Shown here: in pieces, positions 24,764-33,827 of the stretch
How positions within the stretch are numbered: the stretch's first letter is position 1
Layout: every line of letters begins with the position of its first letter
NCBI GenBank assembly: GCA_902362595.1
Contig: CABIXF010000008.1
Span: forward strand, 65,230-129,229
DNA: 64,000 nt
Reading direction: 5' to 3'
Source of the DNA: Bacteroidaceae bacterium
GTDB lineage: Bacteria; Bacteroidota; Bacteroidia; Bacteroidales; Bacteroidaceae
Notes under the pieces: generated by a model
Database searches by the model: none
What the model was told of the DNA's origin: nothing
What the model saw: only the letters and a program-made list of their open reading frames with translations
Position numbers and translations under genes: made by a program

Positions 24764-27700
24764 ATGCAGGATTTTGTTCATTTGCACGTTCATACGCAGT
24801 ATTCTATTCTTGACGGACAGGCTTCTATTCCCCGCCTGGTAGACAAGGCGATAGCCAACGGTATGCGGGGTATCGCAGTGACCGACCACGGAGATATGTT
24901 CGGTATCAAGGAGTTCTTCAACTATGTCAACAAGAAGAACGGGGGTACGAACGGGGAAATTAAGGATTTGAAGAAGAAAATTGCCGCCCTCGAAAGCGGT
25001 AAGGAAGAATCGGAAAACCCCGAAGCGGAGATTGCGGCTTGCAAGGAACAGCTGGAGGCAGCGAAAAAGAAACTGTTCAAACCGATTTTCGGTTGCGAGA
25101 TGTACGTGGCGCGCCGTCGGCTGGAAGACAAGGAAGGAAAGCCCGACCAGAGCGGATATCACCTGGTGGTGCTGGCCAAGAACCTGAAAGGTTATCATAA
25201 CCTGATTAAGCTGGTGTCGAAGGCATGGACCAAGGGATTCTACATGCGTCCGCGTACAGACCGTACGGAACTGGAAAAATACCACGAGGGCTTGATTGTG
25301 TGCTCTGCCTGTTTGGGAGGGGAAGTGCCCCGACGCATCACAGCCGGACAGTTTGAGGAGGCCGAGGAGGCAATCCGCTGGTACAAGAACCTGTTTGGAG
25401 ATGATTATTACCTGGAGTTGCAGCGCCATAAGGCCACTGTGCCCCGTGCCAATCATGAGGTGTATCCCATGCAGCAAGTGGTGAATGAGAAGCTGATTGA
25501 ATATGCCAAGAAATACAATATCAAGCTGGTATGTACGAACGACGTACACTTTGTGGACGAGGAAAATGCTGAGGCCCACGACCGGCTTATCTGTCTGAGT
25601 ACCGGAAAAGACTTGGACGACCCGAACCGTATGCTTTATACCAAACAGGAATGGATGAAGACGCGGGAGGAGATGAACGAGATTTTTGCCGATGTGCCGG
25701 AAGCGTTGAGCAATACGGTGGAGGTGTGCGACAAGGTGGAATTTTATTCCATAGACCATGCGCCCATCATGCCGACGTTTGCCATTCCGGAGGACTTTGG
25801 TACGGAAGAGGAGTATCGCAAGAAGTTCACGGAAAAGGACTTGTTTGACGAATTTACCCGCGACGAGAACGGCAATGTGGTGATGGATGAGGCGGCGGCC
25901 AAGGCAAAGATTGAACGTCTGGGAGGATATGAGAAGTTGTATCGTATCAAGCTGGAAGCGGATTATCTGGCAAAACTGGCCTACGATGGGGCAAAAAGAC
26001 GTTATGGTGAAAACCTGTCGGAAGAGGTGCAGGAACGTATTAAGTTTGAGTTGCATATCATGAAGACCATGGGTTTCCCGGGATACTTCTTGATTGTGCA
26101 GGACTTTATCAATGCGGCGCGTAACCAGCTGGATGTATCGGTAGGACCGGGACGTGGTTCGGCAGCCGGTTCGGCAGTGGCTTACTGTCTGGGTATTACA
26201 CAGATTGACCCGATTCAGTATGACTTGCTGTTCGAGCGTTTCTTGAATCCCGACCGTATCTCCTTGCCGGATATCGATGTGGACTTCGATGATGACGGTC
26301 GAGGCCGCGTGTTGAACTGGGTTACAGAGAAGTACGGACAGGAGAAGGTGGCCCATATCATTACGTATGGTACCATGGCCACAAAGCTGGCTATCAAGGA
26401 TGTGGCCCGTGTGCAGAAACTCCCGCTTTCGGAGTCCGACCGTTTGTGTAAACTGATTCCGGATAAGATTCCCGATAAAAAACTGAATTTGCCGAATGCC
26501 ATTGCGTATGTGCCGGAGTTGCAGGAGGCAGAAGTATCGCCGAATCCGATTTTGCGTGACACTATCAAGTATGCCAAGATGCTGGAAGGTAACGTGCGCA
26601 ATACGGGCGTGCATGCCTGTGGTACGATTATCTGCCGTGATGATATTACCGACTGGGTACCGGTAAGTACAGCCGACGACAAGGAAACCGGAGAGAAGAT
26701 GCTGGTAACCCAGTATGAAGGTTCGGTGATTGAAGATACCGGATTGATCAAGATGGACTTCCTGGGACTGAAAACGCTGTCCATCATCAAGGAGGCCATT
26801 GAGAATATCCGTCAGAGCAAGGGCATTGTATTGAATATTGATGAAGTGCCGATTGATGATCCGGCAACTTACCGCTTATATAGTGATGGAAGAACGATTG
26901 GTACGTTCCAGTTTGAATCGGCAGGTATGCAGAAATATCTGCGTGAGCTTCAGCCGAGTACGTTCGAAGACTTGATTGCCATGAATGCCCTTTATCGTCC
27001 GGGACCGATGGATTACATTCCGGACTTTATCGACCGTAAGCATGGCCGGAAACCGATTGAGTATGATATCCCGGTGATGGAGAAATACCTGAAGGATACG
27101 TATGGTATTACGGTGTATCAGGAGCAGGTGATGTTGCTGTCGCGTTTGCTGGCCGACTTTACCCGAGGCGAATCGGATGCCTTGCGTAAGGCCATGGGTA
27201 AGAAGTTGCGTGACAAACTGGACCACATGAAGCCAAAGTTTATTGAGGGCGGAAAGAAAAACGGACACGACCCGAAGGTGCTCGAAAAGATTTGGGCCGA
27301 CTGGGAAAAGTTTGCTTCATATGCCTTCAACAAGTCGCATGCCACTTGTTATTCGTGGGTAGCTTATCAGACGGCTTTCCTGAAAGCGAACTATCCGTCG
27401 GAATATATGGCTGCTACGATGAGCCGGAACATTTCGAACATTACGGAAATCACGAAACTCATGGACGAATGTAAGGCCATGGGAATTCATGTGCTCGGAC
27501 CGGATGTGAACGAAAGTAATCTGAAGTTTTCTGTCAATCATCACGGAGATATCCGTTTTGGATTGGGAGCAATTAAGGGAGTAGGTGAGTCGGCTGTGCA
27601 GAGTATCTTGGAGGAACGTCGTAAGCATGGAGCTTTTAAGGGAATCTTCGATTTTGTACAGCGGGTCAACCTGTCGGCATGTAACCGTAAGAATATAGAG

Positions 27701-28561
27701 AACCTGGCATTGGCTGGAGGATTCGACAGTTTCCCTGAAATCAAACGGGAAGATTTCTTTGTGAAGAATGCCAAAGATGAATCGTTTTCGGATGTGCTGG
27801 TGCGTTACGGAAATAAGTATCAGATGGACAAAGCAGCTGCCGTGAATTCGCTTTTCGGAGGGGAACATGAGGTGGAAGTGGCCACTCCGGAGATTGTGGC
27901 TGCTCCGGCATGGAGTGATTTGGAGCGGTTGAATAAGGAACGTGAACTGGTGGGAATCTATTTGTCGGCTCATCCATTGGATGAATTTGCAGTGATTTTG
28001 GAAAATGTGTGCAACGTACACATGGCTGAATTGGCCGATTTGACTCCGTTGCAGAATCGTGATTTGATACTGGGAGGCATTGTGACAGGTGTACGTGAAG
28101 GATATACCAAAACAGGAAAACCATACGGTATTGCCAAAATGGAGGATTATTCGGGTACGGCTGAATTTGCCTTTTTCGGCAATGAATGGGTAGAAAAGAA
28201 AAACTTTTTCATGGAAGGGATGTTCCTTTTTATGAAAGGGAAGTGTCAGCCTAAGCAATGGAGGCAGGAAGAATGGGAGGTAAAGATTAACTCCATAGAA
28301 CTGTTGCCGGAAGTAAAAGAGAAAGTCATCGAAAAACTGACAGTGACCGCTCCTCTCTCGGCGATTGATGACCAGATGATTATGGAATTCTCTTCTTTGG
28401 TGAAAGATTGTCCAGGAAATGCGGAACTGCATTTTTTGGTGCGCGACGAAGACGGACAGATGTATGTCAACCTGATGTCGCGTACGATGAAGATTTCTGT
28501 ACAGAAAGACCTGGTGAATTATTTAAAAAACCAGCCAATGTTGGACTATAAAATAAATTAG
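24764..28561 (+). CDS. dnaE: DNA polymerase III alpha subunit
   Basis: A 1265-residue replicative polymerase. The N-terminal PHP domain starts at once (FVHLHVHTQYSILDGQ, then VTDHGDMFG). The polymerase core includes GPGRGSAAGSAVAYCLGIT and the catalytic Asp segment LPDIDVDFDDDGR, followed by the fingers (GAFNKSHA-type YAFNKSHATCYSWVAYQTAFLKANYP), a helix-hairpin-helix part, an OB-fold (LILGGIVTGVREGYTKTGKPYGIAKMEDYSG) and a C-terminal domain. A short insertion rich in Lys/Glu around residues 65-100 (KDLKKKIAALESGKEE) is predicted coiled coil and is a feature of Bacteroidetes DnaE. I start at ATG 24764 rather than TTG 24755. Confidence 0.97.
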   Translation: MQDFVHLHVHTQYSILDGQASIPRLVDKAIANGMRGIAVTDHGDMFGIKEFFNYVNKKNGGTNGEIKDLKKKIAALESGKEESENPEAEIAACKEQLEAAKKKLFKPIFGCEMYVARRRLEDKEGKPDQSGYHLVVLAKNLKGYHNLIKLVSKAWTKGFYMRPRTDRTELEKYHEGLIVCSACLGGEVPRRITAGQFEEAEEAIRWYKNLFGDDYYLELQRHKATVPRANHEVYPMQQVVNEKLIEYAKKYNIKLVCTNDVHFVDEENAEAHDRLICLSTGKDLDDPNRMLYTKQEWMKTREEMNEIFADVPEALSNTVEVCDKVEFYSIDHAPIMPTFAIPEDFGTEEEYRKKFTEKDLFDEFTRDENGNVVMDEAAAKAKIERLGGYEKLYRIKLEADYLAKLAYDGAKRRYGENLSEEVQERIKFELHIMKTMGFPGYFLIVQDFINAARNQLDVSVGPGRGSAAGSAVAYCLGITQIDPIQYDLLFERFLNPDRISLPDIDVDFDDDGRGRVLNWVTEKYGQEKVAHIITYGTMATKLAIKDVARVQKLPLSESDRLCKLIPDKIPDKKLNLPNAIAYVPELQEAEVSPNPILRDTIKYAKMLEGNVRNTGVHACGTIICRDDITDWVPVSTADDKETGEKMLVTQYEGSVIEDTGLIKMDFLGLKTLSIIKEAIENIRQSKGIVLNIDEVPIDDPATYRLYSDGRTIGTFQFESAGMQKYLRELQPSTFEDLIAMNALYRPGPMDYIPDFIDRKHGRKPIEYDIPVMEKYLKDTYGITVYQEQVMLLSRLLADFTRGESDALRKAMGKKLRDKLDHMKPKFIEGGKKNGHDPKVLEKIWADWEKFASYAFNKSHATCYSWVAYQTAFLKANYPSEYMAATMSRNISNITEITKLMDECKAMGIHVLGPDVNESNLKFSVNHHGDIRFGLGAIKGVGESAVQSILEERRKHGAFKGIFDFVQRVNLSACNRKNIENLALAGGFDSFPEIKREDFFVKNAKDESFSDVLVRYGNKYQMDKAAAVNSLFGGEHEVEVATPEIVAAPAWSDLERLNKERELVGIYLSAHPLDEFAVILENVCNVHMAELADLTPLQNRDLILGGIVTGVREGYTKTGKPYGIAKMEDYSGTAEFAFFGNEWVEKKNFFMEGMFLFMKGKCQPKQWRQEEWEVKINSIELLPEVKEKVIEKLTVTAPLSAIDDQMIMEFSSLVKDCPGNAELHFLVRDEDGQMYVNLMSRTMKISVQKDLVNYLKNQPMLDYKIN

Positions 28562-28572
28562 TATATATTTGC
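28541..28572 (+). promoter_or_regulatory. Probable trxA promoter
   Basis: TTGG at 28541-28544, 19-base spacer, then TATATTTGC at 28564-28572. It overlaps the end of dnaE. Confidence 0.6.
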
Positions 28573-28597
28573 GTAGAACTTAAAAACATAAATGATT

Positions 28598-28915
28598 ATG
28601 GCATTGAACATTAAAGATGACAATTTTGAAGCTATTGTAGCTGAAGGTAAACCGGTGGTGTTGGATTTTTGGGCTACATGGTGTGGTCCTTGTAAACAAA
28701 TCGCTCCATATATTGAAGAACTGGCAGAAGAATATAAGGATAAGGTGAATATTGGTAAATGTGATGTGGATGAAAATGCAGATCTTCCTGTACAGTTCGG
28801 TGTCCGCAGTATCCCTACCGTGCTGTTTATCAAAGATGGTAAGGTAGTCGACAAGCAGGTAGGAGCTACCCCCAAGGCAGCTTTGCAGGAAAAGGTAGAA
28901 GCTTTGTTGAAATAA
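28598..28915 (+). CDS. trxA: Thioredoxin
   Basis: A 105-residue cytoplasmic thioredoxin with the active site WCGPC in [14 protein letters not shown] and the conserved cis-proline loop [14 protein letters not shown]. It reduces protein disulfides using electrons from thioredoxin reductase. An in-frame ATG two codons upstream (28592) is an equally possible start. It has its own promoter and is followed 16 bases later by a small acidic protein gene. Confidence 0.96.
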   Translation: MALNIKDDNFEAIVAEGKPVVLDFWATWCGPCKQIAPYIEELAEEYKDKVNIGKCDVDENADLPVQFGVRSIPTVLFIKDGKVVDKQVGATPKAALQEKVEALLK

Positions 28916-28931
28916 TTTAATCGGATAGGTT

Positions 28932-29267
28932 ATGGGAATGGAAGACGATTTCTTGTTGGAAGATGAGGACGATGAAAAGACCATCGAGTTCATCAAGAAC
29001 TATTTGCCTCAGGACATGAAAGAGGTTTTCTCGGACGATGACTTGTACTACATTCTGGATTTGATTGTGGATTACTATACCACAAGCGGTTGTCTGGACG
29101 CACAGCCGGACGACGAAGGCTATATCAATATCGACCAGGATGAAATTGTGAACTACATCGTCAAGGAGTCTACGAAGGATGGAATGGGCCCGTTTGATCC
29201 GGATGCGATTTTCTTTGTCGTGCAGGGTGAAATGGAATATGGCAATCAGTTAGGACAAGTAGAGTAA
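28932..29267 (+). CDS. Conserved small acidic protein of unknown function
   Basis: A 111-residue very acidic cytoplasmic protein (MGMEDDFLLEDEDDEKTIEFIKNYLPQDMKEVFSDDDLYYILDLIVDYY...). It looks helical, with no membrane segment or cofactor motif. I recognise it only as the type of protein that follows trxA in Bacteroidales; no function is known to me. Likely co-transcribed with trxA; a strong bidirectional terminator follows. Confidence 0.8.
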   Translation: MGMEDDFLLEDEDDEKTIEFIKNYLPQDMKEVFSDDDLYYILDLIVDYYTTSGCLDAQPDDEGYINIDQDEIVNYIVKESTKDGMGPFDPDAIFFVVQGEMEYGNQLGQVE

Positions 29268-29286
29268 CAAAGTACCATATTATCGT

Positions 29287-29320
29287 AAAAAAATCCGGAC
29301 TTGTAAGTCCGGATTTTTTT
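29287..29320. terminator. Bidirectional terminator
   Basis: Near-perfect 16-base arms (29287-29302 and 29305-29320) with A-run on one side and T-run on the other. It serves the trxA operon on the plus strand and the repeat lipoprotein gene on the minus strand. Confidence 0.9.
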
Positions 29321-29325
29321 ATGGT

Positions 29326-30615
29326 TTATAGTCTACGGAATTCCATATAGAACAAGTCTCCGTCTTCATCTATTGATTCAAGGTAGATGATGTGATCTGT
29401 AAGCTTGGTGATTGTAAAGGTTTCCATTTCCCCATCAGCTGTAAGGGTTAATTTATGAGAATTATTGTTGTAAGTATAATTAAAGGTCATTCTTATTCCA
29501 TCCTCAATCCAAATGATGTCGTTGAAATTTTGTCGGAATTGGCAGGTAATGGGACTTCCATCGTCAATGTTAAAGCTAGTCCATTCGCCACCGTATAAAA
29601 GAGATTCATCTCCTACCACAAGTTCATCTGGTTCTGGGATGCGGAACAATGTCATTGCTCCTACCTTGGTAAGATTATTTTCTTCATCCAAGCCGAATTC
29701 TTCGATAGAGAGTATATCTTGTGTTACTTTTGTTACTTGCCAGTATCCACCTTCCCAAGTTCCATCTTCAAAGAAATAGATGCGATTATATTCATCGTAT
29801 TTGAATGGTACAGTGTATGGTATTCGTTCTTCTCCCTCATACATGGTAAATAATTTGTTGCCATCTTCGTTTGTCAATTTCAGTATTGGTCGTCCGGCTA
29901 CTCCCCATTTCCCATAAAGCAACTCCATCCAGGCAGTGTTTACGTATGCGGTTAGCGTAAGTTCTTGTCCATCGTTGTCCTTTACTTTCAGCGTATCATT
30001 GGTCAAAGAAAGAATGGTCCATCTCACTACTTTGCCATCTATATGATGGAGCGTAAGCAGTGTGTTGGCTTCATCATATTCATAAGTGATATCATTGGCC
30101 GATGTTGCTTCTTTGGCTTTGTAACTACCGTTACCGTCACGATTGAAGGTATAGATGTCTTCTGTTTCTGAAATCCAGGTATTGTATAGCAGATTAATGT
30201 CAATGACGGGTGCTGAAGTGGCATCTTTTCTCAGGGTAATCAATTCCCCCTCTTCATCTTTTATTTTCAGCGTATCATCGCTCAGTGTGACAATCGTCCA
30301 TCGCATGGTTTCTCCATCGAAATGAATCGTAAGTGCTTGGGTTGATTCTTCATACGAATAAGTAAACGGATAAGTTTCAGTAGCGCGTGAACTAGCCTTG
30401 TGTATCAGTTTAGCTGCATATACATCGTCAGTTTCAGTGTAGACTCCGGTTCCGTCCGCATTGAATGTGATGTAGGTACCTTCTCCCATATACCAGGTCT
30501 TGATAAGTTGGGAAGGAATGTTTCCGATGTTTTCATCCTCGTTGCTGCAGGAGGATACTCCTATCAGGATGAACATGAGCAACATGAGTGTGCTCGTTAA
30601 TTTTAAAACTCTCAT
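29326..30615 (-). CDS. Lipoprotein of four lipocalin-like repeats
   Basis: A 429-residue lipoprotein (lipobox GVSSC, Cys 23). After a short linker it consists of four degenerate repeats of about 85-105 residues starting near residues 35, 135, 230 and 335. Each follows the same plan: LLYxxW opening, a beta-hairpin with an xDGxG turn, a YDExxxxLTL strand, a WTIxxLTxDTLKIKDxxG strand. Repeats 1 and 2 are most alike (LSDDTLKIKDEEGELITL and LTNDTLKVKDNDGQELTL). This resembles the lipocalin-like domains found in Bacteroidetes cell-envelope proteins. Function unknown. The neighbouring kinase gene is on the same strand upstream, 135 bases away. Confidence 0.8.
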   Translation of the reverse strand: MRVLKLTSTLMLLMFILIGVSSCSNEDENIGNIPSQLIKTWYMGEGTYITFNADGTGVYTETDDVYAAKLIHKASSRATETYPFTYSYEESTQALTIHFDGETMRWTIVTLSDDTLKIKDEEGELITLRKDATSAPVIDINLLYNTWISETEDIYTFNRDGNGSYKAKEATSANDITYEYDEANTLLTLHHIDGKVVRWTILSLTNDTLKVKDNDGQELTLTAYVNTAWMELLYGKWGVAGRPILKLTNEDGNKLFTMYEGEERIPYTVPFKYDEYNRIYFFEDGTWEGGYWQVTKVTQDILSIEEFGLDEENNLTKVGAMTLFRIPEPDELVVGDESLLYGGEWTSFNIDDGSPITCQFRQNFNDIIWIEDGIRMTFNYTYNNNSHKLTLTADGEMETFTITKLTDHIIYLESIDEDGDLFYMEFRRL

Positions 30616-30750
30616 AACTTTGAAATTTAATGATATTATGCTGCAAATATCCCGAAATATTTGTGGAGGGACAAATCGGAAATTTCTCTTTTCTGTATGA
30701 GAGTGAGTAAATTGAGCATATCTTGCTATATTCTCTGCATGAGATGTAGC

Positions 30751-32775
30751 TTATTGCCACTCATAAGAGTACTGATAAGGGATAAAGATACTGATGGTAG
30801 TTCCTTCTTCCTTCCCGGGCAATATCTGAAATGTTATTTTTTGTTTGTTATGGGTGTTCAATAACTGTATACTTTGATAAATAATTCTGAGACCGGTTCC
30901 TGTACTTTCCAGTTTATTGTTGGATGGCGCAAATGGAGCGTATTTGTGTCCGTTGTTGTGGATGTGAATGTGGACTCCTTGGCTGTCTTCTTCTATAATG
31001 AGATCAATGTGGCCAGTTTGATTTAGGTTCACAAACCCATGCTTGATTGCATTCTCAACAGGGATTTGTATCATCATGGAAGGAATCTGTATGTTGTCTA
31101 TATTCCCTTGTTTATGCAGACTGAATGTGAATTGTTTACCTGTATCTTGCAGCAGTGCCACATAGTTGGATACGAAATCAAGTTCTTCAGAGAGAGGAAT
31201 CGCAAAACGGTTGGACATATCCAGCCCCTTACGTAACAGTCGGGTGAGTCGTATTAGCCGTTGATGTTCGGAGGTAGATTCCGGGTGCTGATTTATTTCA
31301 TTGTTCAACACATTGAAGAGAAAATGAGGTGAAATCTTTTCTCTGATATTTTGCATTTTCAGTTTACTGATTTCGTATATATGTTGTTTAAATTCTTGTT
31401 GCTGGTTCTTTCTTACCCGTCTTTTATATTCGATAAAATACACGATAAGCCCTAAAATGAGAACGGTACCTAAGGCAACCTCTAATTGTAGAGTTTTTAT
31501 TTCATTTTTCTGATTATTTATCATTATTCGGTTTTTAAGATGTGTCGTATCATTTTTATATCGTAAATCAAGCTCTGCCACATAATTATTGTGTTCTTCG
31601 CTCCGGATAGAGTCTTCTATTGGTAGCTGAGTTTCTAATATTTCTAGGGCTTTGTGGTAATTTCCTATACGTTTATAGTATTCGGTTAGTATTTCGTTTC
31701 GCCTTTGCTGGTAGTTTATAGGCACATTTAAAGTACTGTCATGTGAAATCTGTTGAACCAAATGAGCAGCCGTCTGTAGGTCATTTTGCTTCAAAGCAAG
31801 TTCCAGTTCCATTGTCATGATATAATAAATACTGATTATTCCTTTGATACTTTGGAAATAGGATTTAGCTTTTTGCAGATAATTTTTGGCTTTATCCAAA
31901 TCTTTGTTTAGTTTGATAGACAGGTCTGCATAGTTTGCTTCTAATGTGGCATATTCTAAAGGCATGTCATTTTTGCGTTGTGCTACTTCATCAAATATTT
32001 TCATCAGATAATTCCATGATTCTTCATACTTTTTTTGGTAGTAGTAGAAATTGACGAAAGTGTTTAACAGAAAATATCTGTTATATAGTGGCATGTTATT
32101 TTTTTGTGGATAGACCTTATTTAAATAATAATGGGCTTGTGTATAATTTTTCAGTTGTACATAGCAGAATGCCAGCATGAAATAACTGTTGTATCTGTAA
32201 ATCTGAGGAAGAGACAGCGAGTCGCATATAAAGAGAGCTTTTCTGTAGCAATAAGCTTGCATGGGAAGGTCATTTAGTGTGTAGTACACATAGCCTAAAT
32301 TATTATAGACATTGGGCAGTCTTTTGTGCATATTTCCTTTTTGGTAATATTGAATAGATTTCTCGTAAGCTGTTTTGGCAGATAAAGGTTGGTTGGCGTT
32401 TTCCAGCAAAGAGGCTTTGTTGTTTTCTACTATTCCAAGAGTGAGGCAATGAATTGGCAATAATTCGGGAAGACGAAGGCAAAACTTCTCACATCTGTTT
32501 ATATAATAGAATGCAGAATCCTCCTGTTGTCTTGTCATAAGTAAGGAAGAATGTACGGCTTCTGCATAATAATATTCTGTACTGTCCTGTGCTTGTCGCT
32601 TGGCCTTCTCCAATAACATTTCAACTTCCTGGGGGTTGTATCTGATAAGTGAATCCTGTAGCAATGTAGTGAGTTGGACAGAGGATGATTTTTCATAGTC
32701 TATGGTGTGCTTGCATCCGCTACTAAAGAGGCAGGCTACCAAGCAGGCACATAGTAAGTAAATAATGCTTTTCAT
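30751..32775 (-). CDS. TPR-containing sensor histidine kinase, LytS/YehU type
   Basis: A 674-residue membrane kinase. An N-terminal signal (residues 1-20, with a lipobox-like SSGC21) precedes a periplasmic region of TPR helices about 35-400, for example LPNVYNNLGYVYYTLNDLPMQAYCYRKALF. A coiled-coil stretch leads to one membrane segment at about 434-450 and then the His_kinase domain, with the phospho-acceptor H484 in ISPHFLFNVLNNEINQHP. The HATPase domain follows (MMIQIPVENAIKHGFVN, GTGLRIIYQSIQLL). It should phosphorylate the LytTR response regulator encoded divergently 222 bases away. The signal sensed is unknown. Confidence 0.93.
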   Translation of the reverse strand: MKSIIYLLCACLVACLFSSGCKHTIDYEKSSSVQLTTLLQDSLIRYNPQEVEMLLEKAKRQAQDSTEYYYAEAVHSSLLMTRQQEDSAFYYINRCEKFCLRLPELLPIHCLTLGIVENNKASLLENANQPLSAKTAYEKSIQYYQKGNMHKRLPNVYNNLGYVYYTLNDLPMQAYCYRKALFICDSLSLPQIYRYNSYFMLAFCYVQLKNYTQAHYYLNKVYPQKNNMPLYNRYFLLNTFVNFYYYQKKYEESWNYLMKIFDEVAQRKNDMPLEYATLEANYADLSIKLNKDLDKAKNYLQKAKSYFQSIKGIISIYYIMTMELELALKQNDLQTAAHLVQQISHDSTLNVPINYQQRRNEILTEYYKRIGNYHKALEILETQLPIEDSIRSEEHNNYVAELDLRYKNDTTHLKNRIMINNQKNEIKTLQLEVALGTVLILGLIVYFIEYKRRVRKNQQQEFKQHIYEISKLKMQNIREKISPHFLFNVLNNEINQHPESTSEHQRLIRLTRLLRKGLDMSNRFAIPLSEELDFVSNYVALLQDTGKQFTFSLHKQGNIDNIQIPSMMIQIPVENAIKHGFVNLNQTGHIDLIIEEDSQGVHIHIHNNGHKYAPFAPSNNKLESTGTGLRIIYQSIQLLNTHNKQKITFQILPGKEEGTTISIFIPYQYSYEWQ

Positions 32776-32806
32776 AATTTAGGGGACACGTTAATATTTT
32801 CTGAGA

Positions 32807-32815
32807 ACAAAAATA
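32807..32815 (-). promoter_or_regulatory. Probable -7 box of the histidine kinase gene
   Basis: Minus strand reads TATTTTTGT, matching TAnnTTTG, about 32 bases before the ATG at 32775. Confidence 0.5.
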
Positions 32816-32940
32816 CAAATTTTTATGGCCGATATTATAAATATTGATTCAGGCGTTTAATTTAGTGCATAAAATACGAATAATTCTGAATAATGTGATA
32901 AAATAAATACATTGGAAGCTTTGCTTCAGAAGTGAGGAAG

Positions 32941-32972
32941 TTGGATTGTTTGGTATTGTTTTCTACATTTGT
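32941..32972 (+). promoter_or_regulatory. Probable promoter of the LytTR regulator gene
   Basis: TTGG at 32941-32944, 19-base spacer, TACATTTGT at 32964-32972. It sits over the upstream TTG alternative start and so supports ATG 32997. Confidence 0.6.
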
Positions 32973-32996
32973 GTGAGTTTTAAAAAAACGGTTTTG

Positions 32997-33770
32997 ATGG
33001 AGCAAAAGGCATATAAAATATTTATTATAGAGGATTCAGATAAAGATAGGGAGTTATTGGAAAAAAGTCTTGCGTCATATAATCTGTTTCAAGTTGTAGG
33101 GTGTTTGCCTGGAGGTTCCGGAGCTTTGGCTCTCATTCAGCGTTTACATCCTGATTTGCTTTTTATTGACGTAGAATTGCCGGGGCTTCCTGGGTACGAG
33201 ATTGTTAATAAGCTCCATGAGGTGGTTATGTGGGATATGAAAGTGGTTTTTTACACTGCTTATCCTCACTATATGTTGGAAGCGATACGAAGTGCCGCTT
33301 TTGATTTTTTGCTGAAACCTTTTGAGATGAAAGAACTGGACTTAATTATAAATCGTTTTGTGCAGGCAAAAATAGAAAAAAAAGAAGAGATAAATAGCGT
33401 GAGTGTTATGCGTGGGGTGGAAGGGGAAAGCGGTAAAGGTACATTTTCCATCCAGTTGCCGACGGGGGAGATTCGTGTATTGCGTCTTTCAGAAATTGGA
33501 TATTTTAAATTTAATGCTTCACGCAGGTGCTGGGAAGTCTTTTTATTCATTCAGAAATTGCTGGCCATGCGTTCTTCCATCAATGCCATGAATATCTTGG
33601 GATTTTCTTCTCAGTTTGTGCAAATACATAAGTCATATATCATTAATATCCAGCATCTTGCCATGATAGACGGAGATGAGTGCATTATGTATCCACCGTT
33701 TAATGGAGAGAGACTGCCTATTTCGAGCAAGTATAAGAAGGCACTGCAAAGTAGCTTTATTCAGTTATAA
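32997..33770 (+). CDS. LytTR-family response regulator
   Basis: A 257-residue cytoplasmic regulator. A receiver domain covers about 1-125 (KIFIIEDSDKDRELLEKSL, phospho-acceptor Asp in DLLFIDVELPGLPG, then FYTAYPHYMLEAI and FDFLLKPFEMKEL). A LytTR DNA-binding domain covers about 150-257 (LRLSEIGYFKFNASRRCWEVFL, FVQIHKSYIINIQHLAMID, LPISSKYKKAL). It is the evident partner of the divergent TPR kinase. ATG 32997 is preferred over the upstream TTG because the promoter lies between them. A long hairpin overlaps the stop codon. Confidence 0.94.
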   Translation: MEQKAYKIFIIEDSDKDRELLEKSLASYNLFQVVGCLPGGSGALALIQRLHPDLLFIDVELPGLPGYEIVNKLHEVVMWDMKVVFYTAYPHYMLEAIRSAAFDFLLKPFEMKELDLIINRFVQAKIEKKEEINSVSVMRGVEGESGKGTFSIQLPTGEIRVLRLSEIGYFKFNASRRCWEVFLFIQKLLAMRSSINAMNILGFSSQFVQIHKSYIINIQHLAMIDGDECIMYPPFNGERLPISSKYKKALQSSFIQL

Positions 33771-33821
33771 ATCAGAATCCCCGTTTTTCGGGAGGTACCT
33801 GAAAAACGGGGATTCTGATTT
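33769..33821. terminator. Bidirectional terminator between response regulator and sulfatase
   Basis: Perfect 21-bp inverted repeat (33769-33789 and 33801-33821) with an 11-base loop. The left arm includes the last two bases of the response regulator stop codon. It serves both convergent genes. Confidence 0.9.
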
Positions 33822-33827
33822 AATGTT

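Noticed and set aside
24749-26614. Long open frame antisense to dnaE (621 codons)
   Set aside because: It lies wholly within the dnaE coding sequence; composition is that of an antisense shadow, and no promoter was seen.
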